Positions 1 through 10,766 are shown, counted from the stretch's first letter. The stretch: DNA of 64,000 nucleotides from Ophiodon elongatus (GCA_016806645.1 JACSYO010000396.1:440001-504000), one strand, 5' to 3'. The notes: generated from the sequence alone by a model not told the origin. Made by a program: numbers and translations.

Positions 1-488
1 TTTCAGCTAGGAGACCGCAGTCCGTTCCCCGTACAACTGAGAAGTCAACGTTAATGTTTTTGTCACGTAACTTGCATACTTCAGTAACGGCTCATCCGTA
101 GTTATATTTTCTTTTCCTCAACCTAACAAAGTAAAGAGAAGCTTTCCTACCAGAATGTTTTGACCACAAAGACACATAAATGACTACAAAGAGACACAGT
201 AAGGGTACAAAAAAGACCGCAGGCAAAACACAAGACCGAAACAACTGCAAAGAGACACAAAAATATATTGGAGAGATTGTGGGATCTTTTGCATCCCTGT
301 GCTCATAATCTGCCCATGATCGAGACGTGAGCGATCCACACTGATGTCTGTCTCCCATAAACGAAGAAATCAAGAAATCAAAAGTAGTATCGATTTGATG
401 TCCCCTCCCACAGTAGAGAGTGAGGATCAGTTCCACTACAGGCCTCTCACAGAAAGAGAGGCCTGAAATATCTCAACATGGAGGTTGG

Positions 489-494
489 ACACAC

Positions 495-578
<84 letters not shown>
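489..578. repeat. (CA)n microsatellite
   Basis: About 45 nearly uninterrupted CA units, with one CG interruption near the start. The His/Thr and Val/Cys open frames across it on both strands are by-products of the dinucleotide and not genes. No gene is seen in bases 1-750 around it. Confidence 0.97.
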
Positions 579-580
<2 letters not shown>

Positions 581-757
581 CTGTTTGTACTACACCAGAT
601 GTAAAGACAGTGCATAGACATAGTCGTGTTCTGAAGTGTGTGCATATTGTATGTGGCTGGAGGTGGCCATCTGTACGGAGTACATGCTGGGCCCCTCGAT
701 GACATGGTATGAATATTTAATAATGTACAGATACTCTACATTCATTCAAAATATTTC

Positions 758-1144
758 TGTGGCGGTGGGGCGTGGTTGGGCTCAGCTGCAGAGGAGGGAC
801 GGAGTAGGGGGGAGTGGCTCAGGTAACGGTGCCGGAAGAGGCTTAATTAGCCTCAGCTGGATTGGGTTGTGTGATTGTGTTTCCCCCGTATATGAACCCC
901 AGTAGGGTCGGAGGAGCGGGAGGGAGAGCAGGAACACAAGCTGGCAGAGCGACGGACAGACGCTGCGATTGGACCGACAGACAAGCCGGACTCGGCAGGT
1001 GCGCTCGGGGGCGTGGCCGAGAGCGCACCACCAGAGCGAGTGCCCAGGCGCTTAAATAAAGCCTTTTGATAAACAACGTCCAGTCTGCAAAGCGTCTTTG
1101 TGCTGGGGGGGGGGGAACTCACGGGGTAACACAAACCTGTTACA
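758..1144 (+). repeat. 5' LTR of the remnant element
   Basis: A 387-bp terminal repeat with TG...CA ends. A polyadenylation signal AATAAA lies at 1055-1060, followed by a G-run (1106-1115) and the 3' end CTGTTACA. The order U3, poly(A) signal, U5 on the plus strand sets the orientation. The small open frames inside it on both strands have no family resemblance. Confidence 0.78.
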
Positions 1145-1145
1145 C

Positions 1146-1162
1146 TGGCGCCCAATGTGGGG
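1146..1162 (+). other. Primer binding site of the LTR element
   Basis: TGGCGCCCAATGTGGGG lies one base after the LTR end, where a tRNA primer would anneal. The TGGCGCCC start is the complement of a tRNA 3' end of the GGGCGCCA type. Known vertebrate LTR elements have very similar sites. Assignment to a particular tRNA is not possible from this alone. Confidence 0.65.
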
Positions 1163-1346
1163 CCCCCTTAATTGCACATGTTAGCACATGCAAGGAAATG
1201 AGCAACCCCCAGATCTGCCGGTCCAGTCGATCATCGGGGTAACACAAACCTGTTACAATTTCCTTATTATGTTAATAAAAAGAGCAGTAGTTTGACAGGT
1301 GCGTAGGAGAATACATTTGGCCACCGAAATAGAACAAAACGACTCT

Positions 1347-1584
1347 ATTCAGAGATATTTAGTGACAACCTTTTGTTTCATGGACCTTCATCAGGTTGGT
1401 AGACCCACACCAAGACATATACATAATCATGACGTGATGATTAGGATTCCTGATTGATTGATCCAAAGATGTTTGTAGTGTGATGGGATTGGTCCACGTG
1501 GGTCTATCAACCTATTCAAGACATGCTTGCCTTGTCTTGGTAAGCCTATGTACCAAAAACGTTGGTCACTAAATATCTCTGAAT
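1347..1584. repeat. Foldback (inverted) repeat, about 240 bp
   Basis: The left arm (1347-1375) and right arm (1561-1584) are near-perfect inverted copies containing TTCAGAGATATTTAGTGAC. A second inverted pair lies inside (about 1393-1408 with 1498-1513, containing GTGGGTCT). The arms differ by an insertion in the right half. This looks like a non-autonomous foldback or MITE-type element. No clear target duplication was found, so the class is open. Confidence 0.6.
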
Positions 1585-3950
1585 GCAAGGGAAGGAGCTT
1601 TTTTTGCTCTCATTATGTTGATAATGTGGACAGCATACATTTCTTCCCCAATAACACATTGCTCTTGCCTTTTAGTATATTAACATAATTTCTAGGCGAC
1701 AGGATTGGAATGACATAAAAACCATATTGTCACAGTCTATATGCCTTGCTCGAATTGGCAGCATACGGAGAAGAAGTAGGGCATGCATGGTTAAATGCAT
1801 TAATAATGTGTGTGTGTGTGTGTGTCAGACATGGAGAACCACGCCTGCGGGGCCTCAGGAGGGCCCTTGGTGCTGCCATACTTGGGTTGACTCCATCACA
1901 CTAAGCATGGCATACAGTACCAGCATATTTGGCTTCATCTATGCTAACAGAACATTCATTCTCTGCCAGGGCAACGCTGTAGCCATGAAGATTGTTTTAA
2001 TGAATCTTCTCTCCACCTGAAGGGAGCCCTTCTGCCCGAAGGCTCCGAGAAGTTGTTTTAATGGAGAAGAGCAATAATTCAGGAGGGGGGTTTCCTACAG
2101 AGGGCCGTTTAAAATGTGCAGGGTTCTGGTAATGTGTATCTTCACTTTAGTTGTTTTATGTACACAATTTCATACCAGTGGAAATTACAAAATAACCTGC
2201 TGTGGTGATAGTAATATTGCAATGTTTCATTGGAGCATTAAATGCTATTATTAGGTCCTAAGGCCCACCCATCCAAAGAGAAATCAGTATTATTGTTACT
2301 ATATTATTTTTTGGGTTAAGATTTATTATTGTCATTATTGTTGTTATTGGATGTGCTTTAGCCAAACGTTTCTTTTGTATTCGACTATCTTGCAATATTA
2401 GTGTGTGTGGAGTATCATATTTTTATATTACAATTTAGAGACCTCCTCTCTGGACTTAAAGACTTTTCAGACCCTTTAAGCGTCTCCCTGCTCAGAGTAA
2501 ACTCAGTCAGCGTCGCCTCCGGCTGCAGCGTCTCTACCATCTCTCCCTGTGTGCAGGAGTCAGTTACTATGGTTACGGACATCGGTGTCACCGGGTTAGG
2601 TTTGTCGAGGCTTAATCCTGAACGTTTTGAATGTAACCCCGAATATAATTTCAAACATAAGTCCCAGAAAATAGCCGCGCTTCATTCCCTAGGCTGCAGT
2701 CCAGCAATGCACTTTCACTGACTGAGATTTAGCCGTCATTGACTTCCCTGTTGTTTCCTCATCAGCCAAGATTCAGACGTGCACATGCTACGTACAGATG
2801 GGGAGGACGGGTTGATAGTTGTATAAGCAGCCTGATCAATACACTCACCTATGCCGCCTACGATGTTTTCATGGGGCCTGCTCACAGGAATCAAACGCCC
2901 GCCCACGTCATTTTGTCTGACGCCAGCACTGAAATGAGGAAAATGCTGTCATATTTTCAGCCGCATTAAAAAAAAAATTGCATCAAGTTTATTGAAATTT
3001 ACAATTTACTCTAGACCATACGGCACTGACCAACCAACCGCGAAGCCTCACTGGACCAGTGCTGTGAAGAGGGCACCTGTAATCTTTAGTCATCTTCTTA
3101 CGTCTGTGCAATTGTTTTAATGTAGGAAGTACAAAAAGACGTGTTGAGCACAAACTATGCAATCCAAAATCAGAATCAGTCTACCGAAGAATGGTAAAAC
3201 ACTTCAGTGATGCACTTGAAGGGTCCTCGGTGGAGTTCTTGACCACTGGAAGCGCTACAGAGCAATGCTTTTATGAGTAGGTCCCTGTTTCATGTGCGTT
3301 ACGCAATACTCAGTCCTGCCAAAGGTTCCACACTACTCCACTAACTAAAGTTGTTGATGGTGATATGAAACATGGATATGAACAATGTAGGTTTACATTT
3401 ATTTTAAGAATTGCCACTTCAAATGTTTTGTGAGCAAGGAGAAGTTTTCAACGCATTTAGTACACCTCAGGACATTGTGTCTAAGTAGGAAATAGTTCAT
3501 GGAAACATAACAGTTCCTTCAAAAGCAATACTTCTGCATGAAGAATTAAGGTTTGCAGTTGGGGACTGCTCACAGACTCATGAACCTTTATTCACTTTCT
3601 GTTCATTGTTCCTGATTCATTATTCATTTCCTGCTTTCTGTTCATCCGACTGTGCCAGAAAACATTGTATTTCGCCCTCTGGGCTGGGAGTAAGTCACTG
3701 CCCCAAGCAAGGGAGTTCAAGCAGCTCAGGGTCTCGTTCACGAGGTGGTTCAATGCAGGGTCAGCAGCGATGCGGGCGTTGCTTCAGATTTACCAGTCCA
3801 TCTAGGGTCAAACCCTCACCTGTGTTCATGAGCTTTATGTTGCGACCGAGAGAACCAAATGAGCTTCCTTCGCCCTAATAGGGTGTGGGGCTCAGACATC
3901 CCGAGGGGGGGGTCGGAGTAGAGCCCCTGCTGCTTCACGTCAAAGGAGCC
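1585..3950. other. Intergenic stretch without recognised gene
   Basis: Only short open frames in unrelated phases occur here. There is a small GT run at 1807-1825. No exon with family resemblance, RNA gene or structured repeat could be supported. Confidence 0.5.
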
Positions 3951-3954
3951 AGCT

Positions 3955-4100
3955 AAGGGGGTTCGGCCATCTGATCAGGATACCTCATGGATGCCTCCGA
4001 GATTATGAATCTCGTCTGGCCTGGGAAAACTTGGGGTTCCCCAGTAAGCGCTGGACAATGTGGTTGGGGGTTTCTGTCCCTCTGGATGATTGGGTCCACA
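3955..4100 (+). repeat. Degraded LINE-like 3' fragment
   Basis: The plus strand reads, with breaks, like the C-terminal tail seen in many fish LINE copies: a GHLIR-like segment followed by RDYESRLAWENLGFP and a Trp-containing end. The reading frame does not stay open. It is a short decayed fragment with no intact domain. Assignment rests on memory of abundant fish repeats. Confidence 0.35.
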
Positions 4101-5045
4101 TGTTTATGAGCATTCAGAGGATACTTCCCTCAACTCACACACCCAACAATTGATGGGAAACCAGTCAGGACCCTCAACCGACTGACTGCATTGAAAGGCC
4201 TGACTGAGATGGCTTTGCCTGCTTTGAAGACGTATGCAGACCTGCACAGGCTAACACAACAAGTTCAATGATTGTCTCTCAAGCCGTGTAACCAACAGCT
4301 TTTTATCTACTCCACATTTTGGATTTTTTAGTAAATTGACGTAAGACCAATTCATGTATTTGCGATACAAAACAAGTTATTTGGAGAATCTTTGTCAAAT
4401 GTAATTTCCGAGGTCCCAGAGTAAAGAGGAATTCCAGAAACATGGGCAATGACACATTTTCATTAAGCAGAGGTTTGCCAGTATTTTCTGACTGACGCCT
4501 TGGGTTACAATTTTGAACATAATAAATCCTAAATGAGTTTAAATAGATAGTGTGAGGGATGAAACATTAAGACACTGTACAGCTATTCATGTGTTAGTTC
4601 ATTTGTTTGCTCTAATAACAATTGAAACCCATGCGACTTCAAATTGCCCACTTTGTGCAATTATGAATCAGATTCTTCCGGAAAGTATTGACTTCATACG
4701 AAAGAAATCATGAGAATTTCCTAAAAGAGCTGGAACGTTACGCAAAAAGGAAACAATTTACACTCTAGAGAGCTTGATCCAAAATAAACTGTGTTCATGG
4801 TAATAGGGGAACATGTAACAATGCAACAGTGGCTCATTGTAACAGCAGTGGAGCAGCGGAGTGAGAGACTTCACTTTGGAGTCTACAGACACAAAGGATA
4901 CACACAATAATAACAACAAACACTTTTAAGGTACTCGAAGGAATTTTACATAAACAAAAACAATATAAAGAGAGATTACAGAACAGTAAGAAACCGAACA
5001 AACACATACTTAACTAGCATCGCAGGTTAATAGCAGATTTCAATA
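4101..5045. other. Intergenic stretch without recognised gene
   Basis: AT-rich sequence with no supported gene, RNA or repeat structure. Confidence 0.4.
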
Positions 5046-5049
5046 AATT

Positions 5050-5530
5050 AGATTTAAGGGCAGTTTTGAAAGTGGCGAGTGACGCAGAATGTCTGAGGTG
5101 CTGGGGAGAGAGTTACGGAGGGGGGGGGGCAGGGCAGCGATGGAGAAGGCCCTGTCCACCCAGATCCGATGCTTGGACAGAGTAGGGGGGTCAGGAGGTT
5201 GGTGTTGGGAGTGTGTCGGTGCAGGAGGTCTGAAAGGTATGAAGGGGTTCAGGGTCATGGAGGGCTTCGTATGATCTCGGTTCTGGTGGAGGGGGGGGGG
5301 GGGGGAGCAGCAGACGGGCAGCTGTGTTCTGGATGTTTTGTAGTTTGTTGATAATCTTGGTGGATGTGCTGTAGACGAGGCTGCTGCAGTAGTCCAGTCG
5401 AGAGGTGATGAAGACGAGGAGGAGTGTTCCAGTGGCTGAAGAGGAGAGAGGAGGAGAGGGGCGTAGACGGGCGGAGGTTTTAAAATGAAAGAAGGCAGTT
5501 TTTGTGATATGATTGATGTGGCGTTGACAA
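5050..5530. repeat. Dispersed fish repeat, G-rich
   Basis: This block contains long G runs (5119-5127, 5289-5306) and a segment around 5380-5410 (CTGCAGTAGTCCAGTCGAGA) that I recognise as part of a very common fish interspersed repeat. The minus strand around 5330-5400 reads LDYCSSLVYSTSTKIINKLQ, which resembles the C-terminal end of a CR1/L2-type reverse transcriptase ORF. The frame is short and broken. It is best read as a decayed retroelement fragment. Confidence 0.4.
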
Positions 5531-6590
5531 TACCTTCATTGTTGGTTTGGGTCAGTAATAACTCATCATCATACAGAACATATCACAAGAGCGCTTGTGC
5601 CTTTACATGTCAACTAATTAACAGCCAGTAGGCGTAGAAAAATCTGGTGCAAACAATTTACCTCTATACAAATAATCTCCCCCCCCCCCTCCCCCTCCTC
5701 CCTACGGAGACCGTCACGCAGGGCACGGTGAATACAAAGCCTTCAGCTCCGCTGTGTGTACATGTAGAAGACACGTGTTCTCCCCCCCTCCTCCCCCCGC
5801 TTGTATTCCCCACTGCATTAGGAACAAGCGCTTGTGGAGGGCCTAATTTTCAAGGCACTGCTTTATTTAGATACCCTCTTTAATACTTAATGTGATTAAG
5901 TGTGTAGGATAACCTACTTAGTGGTAGCATGTACAGCTGCACTGTCCGTGCCACTTTTTGCTTAATGCTAAAAGCTTTCCCGCCTCAGCCAGGACTGTCT
6001 CCTATTGTCAATTCAGCCGCTGGTCCAGGCCCCTCTCAGGACTAACAGTTCCCTTCATGTACATGAAGACCACATATGTGAAGGAGCTGGACTGAGGCCT
6101 TAAGCTTGGTGCTAAAAAAGGCACAGCGGTGGAATGATGAGACCAAGAAAGAATATTTGATCATTTACATGTTTTGATGTTCAATGTTTTTTTTCTGCCA
6201 AACCAACAATCGAGGAATATTCAAACAAAAATTATTAGATACTTGGAAAATATGAACGTACCAATACATCACCTATCAACACACAGACTGCTAGAAAGTA
6301 AAACAAATACATCTATAATATCACATATCTTAAAAAACATGTAACACCAGTGATGCAACATAACACCAATATCGTGTTGGTGTTCGTGACATAAGACAGT
6401 ATTTTCCATCTAATTTCAATTCATGTTTCAAACAACGCATTTTAAAACTGCCATGTAATTCTTTTTGAAGTTGAAAACATTGGAGTGCCAAGACCAAACT
6501 GTAACCCGAGAACAATTAGTGAGTGCAAGTTAACATTACAGAACGTCAGCCTCAGAAATAGCTTAAAACGAGAGTTACAACGGTAAGTAC
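5531..6590. other. Intergenic stretch without recognised gene
   Basis: Contains C/T-rich tracts at 5681-5700 and 5780-5800 and otherwise unremarkable AT-rich DNA. The small open frames are not supported. Confidence 0.4.
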
Positions 6591-6657
6591 GGTTCTATGA
6601 ATCCTGGATGACCGCCAGAGGCAGTGCTTAACACTGGAGACTTATATCAACAGAGTC
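6591..6657 (+). repeat. Inverted terminal repeat of the DIRS-like element (3' side)
   Basis: Reading inward it shares GTTCTAT, then ACCGCCAGAGGCAGTGCTTA and ACACTGGA, then TTATATCAACA with the reverse complement of the other end. The match is near-perfect over roughly 45 bp. It resumes further in after a gap of about 30 bp present only in the other copy. Confidence 0.82.
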
Positions 6658-6745
6658 GCGAGGAATCCCAAGTACCTACCTCGTACGGCTTAAGTAGAGG
6701 AACTCGGCCGAAGAACCACACCCAGTGGGTGAGGGGCGGCAACAT

Positions 6746-7805
6746 TCACTCTGTAGTGTGTCTGGTGAATGTGCTCGGTGATGCCCATGAGGCTGCAGCA
6801 CATATATCCTCCACGGGCACGCCTTTCAGGGTCGCCCATGATGTGGAGACACTCCTGGTAGAATGGCCCTTCACTCCGGATGGCAGAGCACGGCCGTTCA
6901 CTTTGTATACACGGGCAATGACCACTATCCAGTGGGATAGGCGCTGTTTTGAAAGGGCACAGCCCTTTTTAGGTCCGCTGTAGCAGATGAAGAGCTGCTC
7001 AGACCGCCGTATGACTGCGGTAGCTTCCACATAAGCTCTGAGGGCCCGCACCGGGCACAGTAGCCTTGACCTCTCCTCACCTGGTGGGGGGGGGTCAAAC
7101 TGTGCAAGCTGAATAGGCTGGTTGAGATACGAGCGTTTCAGCACCTTCGGGAGAAATGCTGCGTTGGGCCACAGTGTGACACCCGAGCCATCTGGGTTCC
7201 ACCTCAGACACGATTCACTCACTGACAGGGCGTGTAGCTCGCCTACTCGATTTGCCGAAGTGATGGCCAGGAGAAAAGCATTCTTCGCCGGCAGCCATCT
7301 CAGCTCTGCCAAAGGGAGGCGAGCATAGGGTGTCCAGCACCACAGGTAAGTCCCATGCGGGGGCCATCGGGGCGCGCAGCCGCCGAGCCCCTTTTAAGAA
7401 GAGGGACACCAGTCTGTGGCTCCCTACCGTGTCATTGCCGACCTTAGCATGCTGCCAAGAAATAGCGGCCACGTACACCCTCAGGGTAGAGGGAGACCGG
7501 CCCTTATCTAGGAGGGACTGCAGAAACTCGAGTACGGCAGGCACAGGGCACTGTACTGGGTCTCTGTTGTGAACCGCACACCAGTCGGAAAACAGCCTCC
7601 ACCTGCACTCGTACTGCAGACGGGTAGATGGTGCTCTGGCATTCAGAATAATCCTAACTGCTTCAGTGCAGCCACTCAGCAGCCGGCAGCAGACCCACAG
7701 TTGAAGGCGGCTGGGAATGGGATGCCAGATCCGACCCCCTAGCTGTGACAGGAGGTCCCTCCTGCCGGGGAGGCGCCATGGCGTCCCGCGGAAGAGTCTG
7801 TGCAA
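6746..7805 (-). pseudogene. DIRS-type tyrosine recombinase, broken
   Basis: Two overlapping minus-strand frames make up the domain. The upstream one (7805-7215) has the N-terminal SAM-like core-binding region (ARAPSTRLQYECRWRLFSDW, then SPSTLRVYVAAIS). The downstream one (7312-6746) has the catalytic domain with the first Arg in SANRVGELHALS and the H-x-x-R box in KGHSTRSVSTSWA. A frameshift near 7250-7310 separates them. The C-terminal stretch TFTRHTTE ends where the nucleophilic Tyr would be expected, and no Tyr is seen there. In DIRS elements this enzyme inserts the circular DNA intermediate. This copy must be inactive. Confidence 0.85.
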
Positions 7806-8045
7806 CAGGGAGAACCAAGTCCTGGCTGGTCATAAAGGGGCCACCAGCAGAAGTCTGTGGCCCTGTTGAAGAACTCTGATAAGCGTTGGCAAGATCAGAG
7901 GAAATGGGGGAAAGGCATAAAGAAGACCCTCTGGCCACATGTGAGCCAGGGCATCTTGACCCAGAGGACTGGTACTCTCCATCAAGGAGAACCAGTGAGT
8001 CGACATCTCCGAGGCAAAGAGATCTACCTCTGCCCTGCTGAAGAG
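7806..8045 (-). pseudogene. DIRS RT/RNase H to recombinase linker remnant
   Basis: The minus strand reads AEVDLFASEMS followed by LGQDALAHMWPEGLLYAF and LILPTLIRVLQQGHRLLLVA, in frames interrupted by shifts. These are the familiar segment that follows RNase H in fish DIRS polyproteins. The SINE at 8046-8227 cuts it off from the RNase H part. Confidence 0.7.
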
Positions 8046-8227
8046 ACATTACCTTACATTTAGCTGATGCTTTTACCCAAAGCGACTTACAATGAGTGCA
8101 TTCATCATATACTGATGACAGTGGCTACCATGCAAGGTGCTGCTTAGGTGCCAAGGTCTAAGTATCTTGCCCAAGGACACATTGGCATAGACTAGCGGAG
8201 CTGGGGATCGAACCACCGGTCACGTAG
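8046..8227 (-). mobile_element. tRNA-like SINE nested in the DIRS element
   Basis: On the minus strand the block contains GGTTCGATCCCC, a match to the RNA polymerase III B box, followed by a core with TGTGTCCTTGGGCAAGA. At the other end is ACATTTAGCTGATGCTTTTA, a motif I recognise from abundant fish SINE-type repeats. It interrupts the DIRS coding remnant between RNase H and the next conserved segment, so it inserted after the DIRS copy. A target duplication was not certain. Confidence 0.68.
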
Positions 8228-8237
8228 ACAGTCGCCT

Positions 8238-9253
8238 CTAGAGATCCCAGGTGCTGTGCACCACCTCTGGGTGGAGCCGCCACTCCCCTGATGGAGGCTT
8301 GTGCCTGGAGAGAGAATCTGCGACCTGGTTCCGTTCTCCTGGTAGATACCTTGCCCGAATGCTGGTCAGGCGAGGGGCTGCCCAAGTCAGAAGGGCACGG
8401 GACACCCGTAGCAGCCTTGCAGACCTGGTGCCCCCCTGATGGTTTCTGTGGAACACGGCCGTGGTGTTGCCCGACCGAACAAGTACATGCTTTCCTCCAG
8501 AGTATGGCAGGAAATGTTTGAGCGCTAGGGGCACAGCCCGTAGCGCCGGAACATTAACATGCTCCGTGCGGTCCTGAGCAGACCAGGCAGCCGTCAATTT
8601 GCCCAATAGGCAAAGGAAGAGGATGTAGGGCATCCGCCTGCCCCCTCGGAAGGGGGAAAGGCTGTGGAGGATGTTGTCCGCATGCTGGGGAAATGGACAG
8701 GCCCTCATGGTGACCGCACTCAGAGCTACACCGATGAAGGTTATGCTCTGAGAAGGGCTCAGAGAGCTCTTCTCCATGTTTACCCTGAGGCCCAACAAGG
8801 CCACATGAGAGAGAAGGCAAGCAGTGCCCTGTGCAGCCTGAAACCAGGATGGCGCATAAATCAGCCAATCGTCCAGGTACGGGAGTATCTTCATGCCCTG
8901 AGTTTTGGGGGGGAGGGGGGGCAGCAGCAATGCAACTTGTGAATACTCGTGGGGAGAGGGAGAGTCCGAATGGAAGCCCCCTGAACTGAAAGTAACGGCC
9001 TTGGAAGGCGAAACGAAGGAACTCTGTGGTGAGGCACAGTGGGAATAGACATCCTTCAAGTCGACAGACGTGAACCAGTCTCCTCTGGAGACAGCACATC
9101 TGCTGTGCTCAGCATGTGAAACGGTAAGACTTTCAGGAACCGAAGTCCCCTCAGATCCAGGACTGGGCGCAGTCCACCGCCTTTCTTCCTTACGAGGAAG
9201 TAGGTTGAGTAGAACCCCCCGCTTTGACAGGGGGTCCACCACCTCGATGGCAC
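8238..9253 (-). pseudogene. DIRS reverse transcriptase / RNase H, broken
   Basis: RT signatures are spread over three minus-strand frames. GGGLRPVLDLRGLRFLKVLP is in one (about 9190-9130), FTSVDLKDVYSH (about 9065) and the catalytic ILPYLDDWLIYA (about 8890) in another, and GRYFQFRGLPFGLSLSPRVF in a third. RNase H follows with LRAVPLALKHFLPY, HVLVRSGNTTAVFHRNHQGG and YLPGERNQVADSLSRH. Between LLGKLTAA and HVNVPALRAV the polyprotein is shorter than in family members I remember, which suggests an internal deletion near 8555-8610. RT plus RNase H would copy the element RNA; this copy cannot encode a working protein. Confidence 0.87.
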
Positions 9254-9339
9254 CTTTGGCCAGGAGCGCAGCTGGCTCCTGGCTCAGGCTTTTGCCGGGT
9301 CGGTGATGCTGGTCATCTTGACCCGGCTGAAGTCCGGCA

Positions 9340-10312
9340 TCAGAATTGAGGCTTGTACCCCTGAGTTAGGGCTTCTTGGAAACCATCCAGGGGTCTGAAG
9401 CGCGAGCTGCCCAGTAGCTGATATGCTGCTGGGCGAAATAACCGACAGCCGACCCAGAGACCTCGGTTCCTGGCCCCCCTGCCTCGAAAAGGCTTTGGGG
9501 GCGGGCCGAACATCTCTCCAGGTTCAACTGGGACAGTACAGAGGGGGGGTCCTCCGACATGTCTGACAAGGGTGACTGCGCCAGCCAAACCTGGCAGCGA
9601 GTCTAACCCAGAGTGGACATCTGGCGCCCAAGTTCACTCGATATAAGTGCAAACGCCTGCAGTGAAGCATCACTGAAGCTGGTGGCAGAAGCCTCGAAAG
9701 TAGCCTGCTACAGGGAAGCTGAGAGGGCAAGCATGAGATGGGAGAGGGAGTTACCAATACGGCCCATGCGCGCTGCTGTGTCGTAACATCCGGGAAAGCA
9801 GGTCGTCTGTGACCCGACATTGGGGTCGAGGGTATTCTTTGGAGGGAGGAACAGAAAAGGTGGCAGGGGCGGGAACGCGCCTGAAGAAAGCATTAGCCGG
9901 TGGAGGTTCCACTAGGGTGGAGGGTCAGGAGAAGAGACTTCATCTGAGCTACCTCGGCAGTCAGCAGATCCACTCTAGAAGCCAGCATGCCGGGCTTAGC
10001 CCTCTTGGAGGGAGCCCCTGCAGCTCCTACCGTTTAAAGACAGGTAAGTTGGGCTGGATGCGGATGCCCTGACGGGGGGAGGTTAACCTCACCCATCAGG
10101 TGTTCCACCTCGGCCAGTCTAGCAGCCCTTACTGCGTGAGGCATAATGCCGCAGTTCATGCACGGGTTCTCCGAGAGGCCCTCCCTCAGATGCGCGAGGC
10201 CAAGACAAGAGGGGCAAAGGTCATGGCCGTCTTCAGGCTGGAGAGGAGCCACACAGATCCTACAGCCATCAGAGTTAAACCTAGCCACGACTCTGGCGGG
10301 ACCCTGCCACAC
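9340..10312 (-). pseudogene. DIRS gag-like region, broken
   Basis: The best frame (10312-10034) starts MWQGPARVVARFNSDGCRIC and carries regularly spaced Cys residues (CRIC, CPSC, CMNC) with a nearby His, as in the N-terminal part of fish DIRS gag. Further frames at 9820-9340 include a Gly/Arg-rich tail (PFRGRGARNRG) typical of a nucleic-acid-binding C terminus. Several frameshifts lie between them. Its place upstream of RT and the Cys pattern support gag; sequence conservation of DIRS gag is low. Confidence 0.55.
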
Positions 10313-10334
10313 TAATTGATGCGGGCTAAGTCAG

Positions 10335-10680
10335 TCTGAGCGGGGGCGCTCTGCTGACTGCTAGAGAACAGGCAGGGAACAGTCAGTGAGAGGGGAGCAG
10401 GGACACTCTTCACTAATAGGGTAGCTGTGATTGTTGGTGTCCCAACAGTAAGCCTGAGCGAGAGCACTCTGCTACTGTGAAACAACAGGTCAGAAAACAG
10501 TCTTGTCCAGTGAGAGGGGAGCGAGGACACTCTTCACTAGTAGGGTAGCTGTGATTGTTGGTGTCCTACCAGTAAGCTTGAGCACTCTGCTACTATGGCA
10601 ACAGGTCCTGTGCAAAACCGGTCAGAACAGTCAGTTCAGTGAGAGGAGAGAAGAGCGAGGCCGCTCTCTTCACTAGTAAA
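10335..10680 (-). repeat. Imperfect tandem repeats in the DIRS leader
   Basis: About three imperfect units of 110-130 bp. Each contains a GTGAGAGGGGAG-like segment, a CACTCTTCACTA segment and GGGTAGCTG. They lie between the gag-like ORF and the 5' terminal repeat, so they are leader sequence. Such leader repeats can be promoter units in retroelements, but nothing here proves that. Confidence 0.6.
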
Positions 10681-10766
10681 GGTAGCTGCTAGTAAGGTAG
10701 TTAGCTGGTAGCTGCTAGTAAGGTAGTTAGCTGGTAGCTGCTAGTAAGGTAGTTAGCTGGTAGCTG
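10678..10766. repeat. 26-bp tandem repeat, about three units
   Basis: Unit GGTAGCTGCTAGTAAGGTAG plus TTAGCT, repeated three times almost without change and followed by a partial unit. It looks like a recent expansion of the GGGTAGCTG end of the larger leader repeat. Confidence 0.85.

Larger units (their letters stand above)
753..1262 (+). mobile_element. LTR-retrotransposon remnant with 5-bp target duplication
   Basis: An LTR-like block at 758-1144 begins TGTGGCGG and ends CTGTTACA. It is followed at once by a primer-binding-site-like stretch starting TGGCGCCCAATG, then about 70 bp of leader. At 1235-1257 the last 23 bp of the LTR appear again. The base runs directly outside the two ends are identical (ATTTC at 753-757 and 1258-1262), the 5-bp target duplication expected of integrase. 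The coding interior and nearly all of the 3' LTR are therefore missing from an otherwise delimited insertion. The PBS and duplication length fit Gypsy- or BEL-type elements; I cannot say which. No gag or pol remains. Confidence 0.82.

Noticed and set aside
420..705. Open frames of His/Thr or Val/Cys repeats over (CA)n arrays here and at 35.4, 54.7 and 16.8 kb
   Set aside because: They are translations of dinucleotide repeats with no unique protein sequence around them.
1366..1410. Hammerhead-ribozyme-like core on the minus strand (CTGATGA ... GAAAC)
   Set aside because: The eight bases between the two core boxes cannot form a proper stem II, and no matching stems I and III or cleavage site were found.
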